A DNA stretch of 64,000 nucleotides, from the NCBI RefSeq assembly GCF_046630445.1, contig NC_092338.1:204831501-204895500 (forward strand). Direction: 5' to 3'. The notes under the pieces were generated by a model. That model did not search any database and was not told the DNA's origin. It saw only the letters and a list, made by a program, of their open reading frames with translations. This DNA is from Rutidosis leptorrhynchoides. Taxonomy: Eukaryota > Streptophyta > Magnoliopsida > Asterales > Asteraceae. A program made the position numbers and the translations under genes. Position 1 is the first letter of the stretch; each line of letters starts with the position of its first letter. This document shows positions 49,464-60,463 of this stretch, in pieces.

Positions 49464-51144
49464 TAATTGGATAATAATAATAATACTAATTATAACTTTA
49501 ACGATAATAACGATAGTAATAAAAAAACAATTTTTAATGATAAATCACTTTTATTGATAAAGATAATAATAATGATAATAATAAGATAAAACTAGAACGA
49601 CGATAAAAACGACGATAATAATAATCATTTTTAATAAAAATATTGAAAATTCAATTGATTATAACTTCTAATCCGTTCATCGAAACCATTCGATATCTAA
49701 AGGAAAAGTTCTTAATTTTTCGCTAGCTTTCCAAGGACATGCATATCTTATACCTTATCTCAACCGCAAGTGTAACTAATTCAAGATTCAACCTAACCTG
49801 TCTAAGGGCAATATCAAAAGTACAAGCATGCATAATCCTAAATACTCGAGCACTAGTCAGGGATACACTATTAGTATATAAAAGTTAAATTATGAGTACT
49901 CACGTATCAATATTGAGATTCAATATTGCAGGAAAGGTACGTAGACGCAACGGAAATGATAAACACTATATTGACCTCACGAGCATACCCATGAACCATA
50001 CTCAATCACCTCCATAGCTATAACTCATAATTTCCTTAATCCTATCCTACTCGAAAAACAATTTCGAAATCACTCGGACAACACTCCGTCGTAATATTTT
50101 ATGTATACTAATAATATCTTGAAATAATACGGAGTAAATATATATATGTAAATCGATTAAGAGAGTTTAGAGAAAAATATTTTCAAGTTTCTATGAAATA
50201 ATGAAACCTATTGAATTCTATTTATAATAGATTTTTGAATTATTAAAGTGAATTATTAAAGTATGAATTATTAAAGTGAATTATTAAAGTATGAATTATT
50301 AAAGTGAATTATTAAAGTATGAATTATTAAAGTGAATTATTAAAGTATAAATTATTAAAGTATGAATTATTAAAGTGAATTATTAAAGTTAAAGTAAAGT
50401 AAAAATAAAGTAAAGGTAAAGTTTAAGTATAGTAAAAGTATAAAACTATGTACGTATTATACGCGTATAAATATATATAATATTAATTTAAATCGTTATA
50501 TATATTTAATAAAATAAAATATAAATATCGTTATCTTTATCATACTAGTTAAGTAATGAGTTGTCAAAAGTGGTTCTAGATATTTATAAAAGTTATATAC
50601 GTTTTAATAATAAAGTTCTTTTTAAACTGAAAACGTTTTTGTACGTTTGAAACTAAATAGATCAATCGAGTCTTTATGAGATTAAATCTTCCACTATCCT
50701 TTGTCTAGTTCTCAATGATTGATAATTTGTTCTTATTTATAAATTACTTTACCATTTTTCGAATATTGTTAAAATGGAAAGATTTCTCAAATCAACGTGG
50801 GCCTTTCAACAGAGACTTGTAATTATAATTTAATATATCTGATAATTCAATCATTTGATCTTATCTTCTAATTCCATTGATAAACATTTTGAAACAGATA
50901 CAATCATATAAAGTATTTAATCTAATATTTTGTTTACGTTTCAAGTTATAATATATATACACATATACATATATAATCATATTCGTTTAATGGTTCGTGA
51001 ATCGTTGGAACTTGGTCGAGGTTGAATGAATGTATGAACATAGTTTAAAATTCTTGAAATTTAACTTAACAAATATTGCTTATTGTGTCGGAAACATATA
51101 AAGATTAAAGTTTAAATTTGGTTGGAAATTTCCGGGTTGTCACA
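47490..51144 (-). repeat. Second LARD 3' LTR (left)
   Basis: 3655 bp from TGAAAGGACCCG to GGGTTGTCACA. It contains a minisatellite at 50238-50389 and dense ATA/AAT-rich sequence at 48800-49640, with no coding content. Confidence 0.95.
50238..50389. repeat. GAATTATTAAAGT minisatellite
   Basis: 13-bp and 15-bp units (GAATTATTAAAGT, and the same plus AT) alternate, giving a 28-bp higher-order period over about 150 bp. The other LTR has the same array at 58925-59076. Confidence 0.9.
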
Positions 51145-51157
51145 GTACCTACCCGTT
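51145..51157 (-). promoter_or_regulatory. Second LARD polypurine-like tract
   Basis: The minus strand reads AACGGGTAGGTAC next to the 3' LTR, identical to 42001-42013. Confidence 0.6.
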
Positions 51158-51534
51158 AAAGAAATTTCGTCCCGAAATTTAAGTGGAAAGGTCGTGAATG
51201 ATAATAAGTATGTTTTCATGATACATACGGGCTGAAAATTAGAGTTTTATCATCAGCGAATAATTTGGATAAACAATCCATTTATATGAAGAGTACGAAT
51301 GAAGCTAACATAGAAGAGTGAAATGAGTAAGTGTAGATTCATCTTATCATTTGACGTAGATATGATTGATTCCCAGATTTCAAGGGATTTGAAGAAAATC
51401 TTCTTAATAAGATTTGACTCTCCGGTAATCAAGGAAATTAGGATCTGCTTTAAATGCGATCGTCCATTTTAATTATTCTGTCGGAGATTTTCTTATAAAT
51501 TCACCTCCTTCGTTTCCTTACAACTCACACCTTC

Positions 51535-52150
51535 TGTTGATGCATTTTATGCAAGTCCCTAAACATCTACCCACGTCCATTGCAGGTACAACAGTTTACA
51601 GGCCACCATGATTGCTCATTATTATCCTGTGTTTGTATGTGGTTACAGGAACTGCAGGAACGAGATTTAGATGTTTGACTATGTTAGACTTAGTCAGACG
51701 TACGAGTGAAGCCTCACTAGTACGGCTGACAGGCTCATACGCACGGTTGATGCTGAGCTAAGTCACAATTACAACCTAAATGAGAAGACACGAGTGAGTG
51801 ATCACCCGTACGGCTGATGAAGCCAACTCGTACGTGTGATGAATGAATCGTATGGGTGAGTCAACAGCAGGGGTATATAAAGTCTTATGTTCTTTATTTT
51901 AGGTTAAGCCTCTTATTTGTTATACACACTCAGATCTAGTGAGCTCCTCCAATTCTCTCTCAGTCCAAATCACCCATGTGGTGAATAATAGCTCTAGGTG
52001 TTGATCTAATCACACTTGATATAGTTGTGGTTTGACTAAATTAATCAAAAAAAAAAAACTTAACCTATTCACTAAAGGGTTTGATTCACTTATTCTGCCA
52101 TTGTGTGAGTTAAATCTGTTGATTTCTAAGTTCCTAGTCATGTTTCATCA
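51535..52150 (+). mobile_element. Solo LTR, 616 bp, inside the second LARD
   Basis: It runs from TGTTGATGCATTT to TGTTTCATCA and is flanked by CCTTC at 51530-51534 and 52151-52155. It has inverted TGATG/CATCA near the ends. It contains a TATA box (GTATATAAAG near 51873) preceded by an array of CGTACGNNTGA-like repeats, so its U3 promoter reads on the plus strand. No internal region remains. The family was not identified. Confidence 0.8.
51692..51860 (+). promoter_or_regulatory. Seven CGTACGNNTGA-like motifs upstream of LTR TATA box
   Basis: CGTACGAGTGA, AGTACGGCTGA, CGCACGGTTGA, ACGAGTGAGTGA, CGTACGGCTGA, CGTACGTGTGA and CGTATGGGTGA occur in the same orientation within about 165 bp. They end shortly before the TATA sequence near 51873. 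An enhancer or factor-binding array is an inference. Confidence 0.5.
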
Positions 52151-52155
52151 CCTTC

Positions 52156-53050
52156 TATTCTTTTCCCCTCAACTCATATTTTAAAGTATTCATCAATATG
52201 CTCCATCCAGCTCTGATTCTTGATATACTTCTAACTTTCATATCGGTCATTCTTCTTTTTCATCTACCGCCGGAAGAATCTATTTACTTCTACTATACTC
52301 TTGGGTTTATAGTGTTTCTAGTTCTCCCGTGTCTTTATATTGCTATATGCATCGATATATGGTTTATAATTTCTGGTTTGTCGTTGGGCTTTATATGTTC
52401 CCTTATATTTCAAAGTCTCTGCTTCTGTCTTCTATAATCATTATCATTCACAGTTAATGCTCTCTTTTATTTGCTGCAATTTATACCCCAATTTCTATTT
52501 CGGAGTTTTGTCCTTTCGTTTCTTCTTCTTGCGATTAAGCACCGCTTGTAATGGTCCAGAATTCACAGATATGAATTTCGGAATGAACATTGTTAATGTT
52601 CTAGGAAGGAAATTGTGATGGCACGATCTTGACTTGTCAAATTACTAGAATACCTTGGAAAAGGCCGAATCATCAAGAAATATTTTCTTGATATTTTAGA
52701 GGTTAAATAGAATACAAGAGTCGTATAACATGGCACATGATGATGTTATGATCTGTGAATCATCACGTTCCATTTAGAAACTCAGCATGACTTACTGTAA
52801 TATAATCACATTGATCAAGTGTCATTATATTATACTAATTCATGCTTCAGTTCTCAACACTACTTCAAAATATTCCTATTTTAAACTTGAATCTTTCAGA
52901 ATTTAGAAACTAAAATAGTCTCTTTTATGATGTAATACAGATAGCGAGAAGAGGTAAATGATTTCAAATAAGAAAAATTAAGAAAATATCTTCAGAAATA
53001 TGGAGGATATTTATAATGAAAGATATGATGATATTTTAGAATTTATAATA
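52156..53050 (-). other. Second LARD interior, non-coding
   Basis: This matches parts of 40870-41950 of the outer LARD in reverse orientation. The hydrophobic plus-strand frame at 52198-52437 is antisense to the element and is judged accidental. Confidence 0.5.
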
Positions 53051-53266
53051 TCAGAGGATGATGAAGAATATTGTCCGCAGGGGTTTAGAGTCAGGAGCAA
53101 GGTATTCGTTAATGACTTCAGCAGGTACTGAATCATTTGGATCCTTTAAAGTCAGGTTCAGTCTTTGTAATTTGTCCACAGCCTCCTTCCTACTTTGCTC
53201 AATCCGTTTTTCAGTTCCGAAACTTCTCTTTTTCTGCGCTTTGCCAGCACACTTCATCATTATCAT
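53051..53266 (-). pseudogene. LARD small ORF B, second copy
   Basis: A minus-strand frame of 71 codons containing GKAQKK, EKRIEQSRKEAVDKLQRLNL, KDPNDSVPAEV and EYLAPDSKPLRT, the counterpart of 40557-40871. Coding-like sequence in another frame upstream (ADEAAKTINDFKW) suggests the original ORF was longer and is now frameshifted. Predicted helical and charged. Function unknown. Confidence 0.45.
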
Positions 53267-54725
53267 CCAGCTTTTACCATTTAAAGTCGTTTATAGTTTT
53301 TGCTGCTTCATCAGCATTTTTTCCATTTTCGGAGAACCAATTCGTAGTTCGGAGTGTTTTTCAGAAACTTCACATTCAAATTAAGTCCAGAAGATAGACG
53401 TTATATATACACATATAACTGTTGGCGCAGACATGCTGCAAGATTTCAAAATACTGATTGCTAATTCCCAATGATTCGTATGGCAATTCTCATTACAAGA
53501 TGCGAATGAGTAAATGATGGGGTTTCAATGAATAATTATGATGACTTTTTGGAGAGGCTAAAGTCAAAGGGTAATGAAGTTGTTGGTACATCTGCTAATA
53601 ATATGGTGGAATGTAAAAGGTTCCCTGGTAACGATGGTGTATATCTCAAGGTTATAATAAGGTTAGTCTGACTGAAAAGTCGAAGTTGACTTGCTGGAGC
53701 TGTGACAAAACTGCCTACTTTGAATAGGAGTCGCAAAGTTATTTTTGCTAATAAATGCCAAAGAATCTGACGCGGATACGTTGTTTAAACTTTTACTTTG
53801 GTTTCAAGAGTTTTTCGGGTACATAACTGTGGGTAACATGTGGTTGGATCATCATCTCGATTGCTCATCATTCGAAGTGTCTTCAGAAATATTCGAAGGG
53901 TTTGAACACAGATTGTAATCGTTAACATAAATTTGATGTTCTAACACAGTTTTGAAGGCAAAATATAGCTTGTGAAAGATGTAAGGATCTAAGAGTGATG
54001 ATTTTGGTCATATCTCAAGTTAAATTTTGAGATTTCAAAATCAGAATATGTAATTAAATTTTGAATGAGTATGGTTGTTTTGATTTCTATAAAAGAATGT
54101 ATATTGTTGTGAAAGTAGGGAGTATAATGGATGATTTGCTGAATCAGATTCGAAGAATGTAACATATTAATTGTGAATTTATATATCTCTCGGGTATTAC
54201 CTACCCGTTAAAAAAAAATTTCACAATTAATATTTTGTACAAAAGAATTTTATTACAGTCTTTATGAAAATATATATATGTATATTTTCTTCAGATGTAA
54301 CATAGATTTAATGAGTTAATGTTAAATTAAACTCATTTGATTTACGGTTGAAACTAGAATTGAATAATCCCTAAAGGCTTTAAAAAGTACATAACTTTTA
54401 CGCAGTATTTCTTTAATGACATTGAAATTATGAATCAATACTTCGTTATTTGTTGATGTATGGTGTTCGGTTCGTGGAATTCTTGTGAATTTCGCAAAGT
54501 ACGAATGATGTTATCTGAAAAGTTTCGGGTACATTGATGATGAAAGTGTAAAATCAAATATATACTTGATTTATTATGAATTGGAATTTGTTGAATTGTG
54601 ACAGAGATTGTAGTTAACGCTGGTTAAGTTGCGGCCGAAGGACGTACATTATTGCATATTTGTAATATGAATTAACCGAGTAGTTAAGATTCACACACAA
54701 TAGCTTAGCACTGAAAGATTTATTT

Positions 54726-54807
<82 letters not shown>

Positions 54808-55203
54808 TTTCTTCAGAGGAAATGAGTTAATTCTTCATAACTCGTTGATACAATATAAACGTTATTGATTCGTAATGATGTCCACAGTGATTCTTGAACT
54901 GACGGAGTTTGTGATGTTATCGGTGTTGTTGATTCGGATGTTGACTGTACTGACGATGCTGGTAACGCTGATGGTACTATTGATGTTGTTGGTAAAGCAA
55001 GTTTAGCTTGTTAATCACACACCATTTTTGTCAGGGTTTCTACTCTTCCTTCCATCATTTTGGTTCGCTTAACTGATTTATGGTTAGGGCTAGATTAGAT
55101 AATCTCTAAGACTTTAGAGATTACATAATCACCGCGGAATGTTTCTCCAATGAAGTTATGAATTAATACTTCATCAGTTATTGTTGTTGGTACTCCTTAG
55201 TAT
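53267..55203 (-). other. Second LARD interior between small ORFs
   Basis: Contains a stretch at 53736-53536 similar to 40130-40330 of the outer LARD (TAP-QLRLF, LPGNLL, ADVP-TSL). It may be a third coding relic, but frames are inconsistent between copies. A (TA)n tract lies at 54727-54800. Confidence 0.45.
54727..54800. repeat. (TA)n microsatellite
   Basis: An uninterrupted TA run of about 74 bp in the interior of the second LARD. Confidence 0.95.
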
Positions 55204-55752
55204 CTATGGTGCGTATGACGTTGATGCTCGTGGGACAGATTGTGAAGTTGAGGTTTACGACGCGGTTGTGGTTGGAGGTGGTAATGGTACTGTTGGCATT
55301 GATGATGGTGGTACTGGTTATGCTGCTGATGCTGCTGCTGGTGTTTGTAATCTCTGCACCATATTCTCCAAAGCCACTACCCGAGCGCGAAGCTCGTTGA
55401 CTTCTTCTATTACACCGGGGTGATTGTCGGTTCGGACGAGCGGATAAATAAAATCTAAAATTTGATGTAATATATAATCGTGACGAGATACTCTGGAAAT
55501 GAGCGAGAAAATGGTGTTTCGGACAGGTTCGCCGGTAAGTGCTTCAGGTTCTTCATCAAGAGGGCAATGTGGTGGATGGAAGGGATCACCTTCTTCTTGT
55601 CTCCAATGATTGAGGAGGCTACGAACCCATCCCCAATTCATCCAGAATAGGTGATGACTGATTGGTTGATCTATTCCGGTCACACTGCTTTCGGAGCTTG
55701 AATGGGATTCCATTTCGGAATCTGAGTGACTTGAACTGATGACGAATTCCAT
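55204..55752 (-). pseudogene. LARD small ORF A, better-preserved copy
   Basis: The ATG at 55752 opens 144 uninterrupted codons. The frame continues to 55204 through two nonsense codons into a Pro/Thr/Ser-rich tail ending near SQSVPRAST. The order matches the copy at 29961: Ser-rich start (SSSHSDSEMESHSSSESS), Trp-rich segment, DEEPEALTGEPV, HDYILHQILDF, TDNHPG, then EEVNELRARVVALENMVQRL, which has heptad spacing suggesting a coiled coil. It lies just inside the primer site, so it could be a shortened gag-like product. No zinc knuckle is present. Confidence 0.65.
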
Positions 55753-56166
55753 TTCGTACGATTGGATAAAGGATTTTTTTTTTTTCGATATGAAATGATT
55801 TTGGCTAACGGATGGTATTCTAATTACATAGAATTAGATCAAAAGATTTCGTAGATTACGGAGGACTTTGCGGGATATGTCAGGCAAAGTTTAAAGTAAC
55901 AGATACGATAAGATATGATTTAGCAGATATGCTAAGATATGAATTTTTGTCTATACACTATTCATGCAATCAATACAGCAAGACGTGTCTTAGACTAAAA
56001 ATGATAAGCAGGTAATTTCCTGAGGATGATAAGTAGTTAATTTTCGACACAAAATGATAAGCAAAACTTTTGACATGCAGATACGGTCGAAGTCCAGACT
56101 CACTAATGCATCCTATCGACTTATCAGTTAGACACACTAATGCAGACCTGGTTCACTAAGACCACC

Positions 56167-56178
56167 GCTCTGATACCA
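56167..56178 (-). promoter_or_regulatory. Second LARD primer-binding site
   Basis: The minus strand reads TGGTATCAGAGC, two bases from the 5' LTR. Confidence 0.85.
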
Positions 56179-56180
56179 AC

Positions 56181-58102
56181 TGAAAGGACCCGTTCATATA
56201 CATTATAAACGATTCACAATAGTTGATTACATTGCGAGGTATTTGACCTCTATATGATACATTTTACAAACATTGCATTCGTTTTTAAAAGACAAACTTT
56301 CTTTACATCGAAAATTGACAGGCATGCATACCATTTCATAATATCCACTATCCAACTATAAATTGATTTAATAATAATCTTTGATGAACTCAATGACTCG
56401 AATGCAACGTTCTTCGAAATATGCTATGAAAGACTCCAAGTAATATCTTTAAAATGAGCAAATGCACAGCGGAAGATTTCTTTAACACCTGAGAATAAAC
56501 ATGCTTTAAAGTGTCAACCAAAAGGTTGGTGAGTTCATTAGTTTATCATAATCATTTATTTCTATCATTTTAATAGACCACAAGAATTTCATTTTCAGTT
56601 CTCATAAATATACGTCCCATGCATAGAGACAAAAATAATCATTCATATGGTGAACACCTGGTAACCGACATTAACTAGATACATATAAGAATATCCCCTA
56701 TCATTCCGGGATCCTCCTTCGGACATGATATAAATTTCGAAGTACTAAAGCATCCGGTACTTTGGATGGGGTTTGTTAGGCCCAATAGATCTATCTTTAG
56801 GATTCGCGTCAATTAGGGTGTCTGTTCCCTAATTCTTAGATTACCAGACTTAATAAAAAGGGGCATATTCGATTTCGATAATTCAACCATAGAATGTAGT
56901 TTCACGTACTTGTGTCTATTTCGTAAAACATTTATAAAAGTTGCGCATGTATTCTCAGCCCAAAAATATAAAGGGTAAAAAGGCAAATGAAACTCACCAT
57001 ACTGTATTTCGTAGTAAAAATACATATAACGTCATTGAACAAGTGCAAGGTTGGCCTCGGATTCACGAACCTAAATTAATTATATATATTTATATGTTGG
57101 TCAATATTTGTCTAACAAATTAGGTCAAGTCATAGTGTACCACAATCCTAATGCTCGAGACTAATATGCAAAAGTCAACAAAAGTAAATTTGACTCAAAA
57201 TAATTTCCAAAAATCTATACATGATTAATATATAGTTTAAATATCGTCGTTTTATATTTTTAAATATTTTTAAAAGATTTATTAGAGTAAATAATATAAT
57301 TTATTTATTAATAAATAAAATTTTATATTAAATTTATATAATAAAATATACTTTTATATATATTAAGTAATAAAATTTATAGGGTTCATTTAATATCATA
57401 AAGATAATATGATAGGTATTATTAAAGTAAGTTATTACACGTAGTAAAATATGTTTGTATCACATATTTATTTGATAAAATAATATCTATAATGATAGTA
57501 AGTGAAAGTTGTATTATTTTGTAATAATAATTATTATTATAAAAATATCAATATTTATAATTACTAAGATGACATTATGATAAAACGATAATTCTAATTA
57601 TGATAACTTTAATATTTACGATAATTTTTAATATTATCTTTAAAATAATAATTCTATTTAAAATAATAATAATAATGATATTTTATAGTAACAATGACAT
57701 TTCTATTAAAATGATAATTTTTGTTAAAATGATAGTTTTAATACTAACGATACTTTTAATAATAATAGTAATGATAAAAATAATAAGAACGATAATTTTA
57801 TCTAAATTAATATCTTATAATATTTTAATTTCATCATGATACTCTTACTCATTATTTCCTAATCGTTTCGTTTAATAGCTTTTAATCGTCTTTTATATCG
57901 TGTTCATAATAATGATAATAATAGTAATCAAAATATTTAGGTGTTACAATTATTTGTTTTAATTACACTAATATTAATAATGATAGTTACTATAATATTA
58001 TTAACGATAATACTAATAATTATCTTAATGATACTATAGTAATAATAATAATAACAATAACAATAACCATTTTTAAATAATGATATATATATATTAATAA
58101 TG

Positions 58103-58143
<41 letters not shown>

Positions 58144-59832
58144 AATGATAATTGGATAATAATAATAATAATACTAATTATAACTTTAACGATAATAACG
58201 ATAGTAATAAAAAAACAATTTTTAATGATAAATCACTTTTATTGATAAAGATAATAATAATGATAATAATAAGATAAAACTAGAACGACGATAAAAACGA
58301 CGATAATAATAATCATTTTTAATAAAAATATTGAAAATTCAATTGATTATATCTTCTAATCCGTTCATCGAAACCATTCGATATCTAAAGGAAAAGTTCT
58401 TAATTTTTCGCTAGCTTTCCAAGGACATGCATATCTTATACCTTATCTCAATCGCAAGTGTAACTAATTCAAGATTCAACCTAACCTGTCTAAGGGCAAT
58501 ATCAAAAGTACAAGCATGCATAATCCTAAATACTCGAGCACTAGTCAGGGATACACTATTAGTATGTAAAAGTTAAATTATGAGTACTCACGTATCAATA
58601 TTGAGATTCAATATTGCAGGAAAGGTACGTAGACGCAACGGAAATGATAAACACTATATTGACTTCACGAGCATACCCATGAACCATACTCAATCACCTC
58701 CATAGCTATAACTCATAATTTCCTTAATCCTATCCTACTCGAAAAACAATTTTGAAATCACTCGGACAACACTCCGTCGTAATAATTTATGTATACTAAT
58801 AATATCTTGAAATAATACGGAGTAAATATATATATGTAAATCGATTGAGAGAGTTTAGAGAAAAATATTTTCAAGTTTCTATGAAATAATGAAACCTATT
58901 GAATTCTATTTATAATAGATTTTTGAATTATTAAAGTGAATTATTAAAGTATGAATTATTAAAGTGAATTATTAAAGTATGAATTATTAAAGTGAATTAT
59001 TAAAGTATGAATTATTAAAGTGAATTATTAAAGTATAAATTATTAAAGTATGAATTATTAAAGTGAATTATTAAAGTTAAAGTAAAGTAAAAATAAAGTA
59101 AAGGTAAAGTTTAAGTATAGTAAAAGTATAAAACTATGTATGTATTATACGCGTATAAATATATATAATATTAATTTAAATCGTTATATATATTTAATAA
59201 AATAAAATATAAATATCGTTATCTTTATCATACTAGTTAAGTAATGAGTTGTCAAAAGTGGTTCTAGATATTTATAAAAGTTATATACGTTTTAATAATA
59301 AAGTTCTTTTTAAACTGAAAACGTTTTTGTACGTTTGAAACTAAATAGATCAATCGAGTCTTTATGAGATTCAATCTTCCACTATCCTTTGTCTAGTTCT
59401 CAATGATTGATAATTTGTTCTTATTTATAAATTACTTTACCATTTTCCGAATATTGTTAAAATGGAAAGATTTCTCAAATCAACGTGGGCCTTTCAACAG
59501 AGACTTGTAATTATAATTTAATATATCTGATAATTCAATCATTTGATCTTATCTTCTAATTCCATTGATAAACATTTTGAAACAGATACAATCATATAAA
59601 GTATTTAATCTAATATTTTGTTTACGTTTCAAGTTATAATATATATACACATATACATATATAATCATATTCGTTTAATGGTTCGTGAATCGTTGGAACT
59701 TGGTCGAGGTTGAATGAATGTATAAACATAGTTTAAAATTCTTGAAATTTAACTTAACAAATATTGCTTATTGTGTCGAAAACATATAAAGATTAAAGTT
59801 TAAATTTGGTTGGAAATTTCCGGGTTGTCACA
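56181..59832 (-). repeat. Second LARD 5' LTR (right)
   Basis: 3652 bp, nearly identical to 47490-51144. Its minisatellite copy is at 58925-59076. Confidence 0.95.
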
Positions 59833-59867
59833 AGGACCTCCGGCCTTTAAGTAGAGAAAAGTTAGAA

Positions 59868-59940
<73 letters not shown>

Positions 59941-59957
59941 TAATAATAATAATAATA

Positions 59958-60015
<58 letters not shown>
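59833..60015 (-). repeat. SINE-like repeat, second part, and (AAT)n tract
   Basis: After the AGGAC duplication the interrupted repeat continues for about 35 bp, followed by an interrupted AAT run at 59869-60015. The run yields artificial poly-Ile and poly-Tyr frames. Confidence 0.6.
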
Positions 60016-60016
<1 letters not shown>

Positions 60017-60404
60017 GACGCCATGAAAATGGTAGAATCAAATTTTTATGGGTTTTAAATCCTGCTTGGAATTTAATTTAGGCTCTAAGAATCAGTCAAG
60101 TCGCAAATAAATCGACGATTGTTGTCGACTCAATAGAGCCATAAATATAAAGATAATTTTTAACATAATTGTCTAAAATTGTTTATTTTACTTTAAAACT
60201 ATAAAATTCTAGTTTAAATTCATGTTAAATGTTAACCATTTTTTACTTTAACTGACTTTGATTACCAAATTCGATTTTGATCCATCAATTGGCGTTGATC
60301 GTTTAATTAAACGGATTTTTGAAAATCGGAACGGATTGCTCCTAAAAATGATTAATCGGGATTAATCGGCCAGTAATCTGTTTTTTTACAACACTAGTTG
60401 CAAT

Positions 60405-60463
60405 AACAACGTTTTATTTATTATTCAACCGATTAGTACAAGCAACTGCGGTTCAGTCATCTC
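60405..60463 (+). other. 5' UTR part of exon 2, right of the hAT insertion
   Basis: 59 bp from the hAT target duplication to the start codon. The ATG context is CTCATGGCG, with G at +4. A cryptic acceptor such as the AG at 60442 could let an enlarged intron bypass the insertion, but this is untested. Confidence 0.5.

Larger units (their letters stand above)
47490..59832 (-). mobile_element. Second LARD-like element, opposite orientation
   Basis: A minus-strand element of 12.3 kb with AGGAC target duplications (47485-47489 and 59833-59837) and LTRs at 47490-51144 and 56181-59832 (3655 and 3652 bp). It has primer site TGGTATCAGAGC at 56167-56178 and polypurine tract AACGGGTAGGTAC beside the 3' LTR. 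The 5-kb interior lacks gag-pol but shares small ORFs A and B with the outer LARD. By eye the LTRs differ at about 17 positions plus small repeat-length changes, about 0.5%, so it is young. It carries a solo LTR at 51535-52150. Confidence 0.9.
47156..60396. mobile_element. Non-autonomous hAT transposon in 5' UTR exon, itself invaded
   Basis: The ends CAAGGTTGTAAA and TTTACAACACTA form 12-bp imperfect terminal inverted repeats. Flanking GTTGCAAT at 47148-47155 and 60397-60404 is an 8-bp target duplication, the hAT hallmark. Subterminal GATTAATCGG repeats occur at both ends (47181, 47229, and about 60341-60368). Without nested elements it is about 0.9 kb and has no transposase. It contains a SINE-like repeat, which in turn holds the second LARD. 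Confidence 0.85.

Noticed and set aside
49380-49480. Possible CRISPR-like or tandem regulatory array in ATA/AAT-rich LTR DNA
   Set aside because: Units are imperfect trinucleotide repeats without spacers, and this is a plant LTR.
52198-52437. Hydrophobic 79-aa plus-strand frame resembling a membrane protein
   Set aside because: It is antisense to the second LARD, and the matching outer LARD region does not preserve the frame. The hydrophobicity follows from T-rich sequence.
59800-60024. Poly-Ile/poly-Tyr frame
   Set aside because: It is a translation of the (AAT)n tract.
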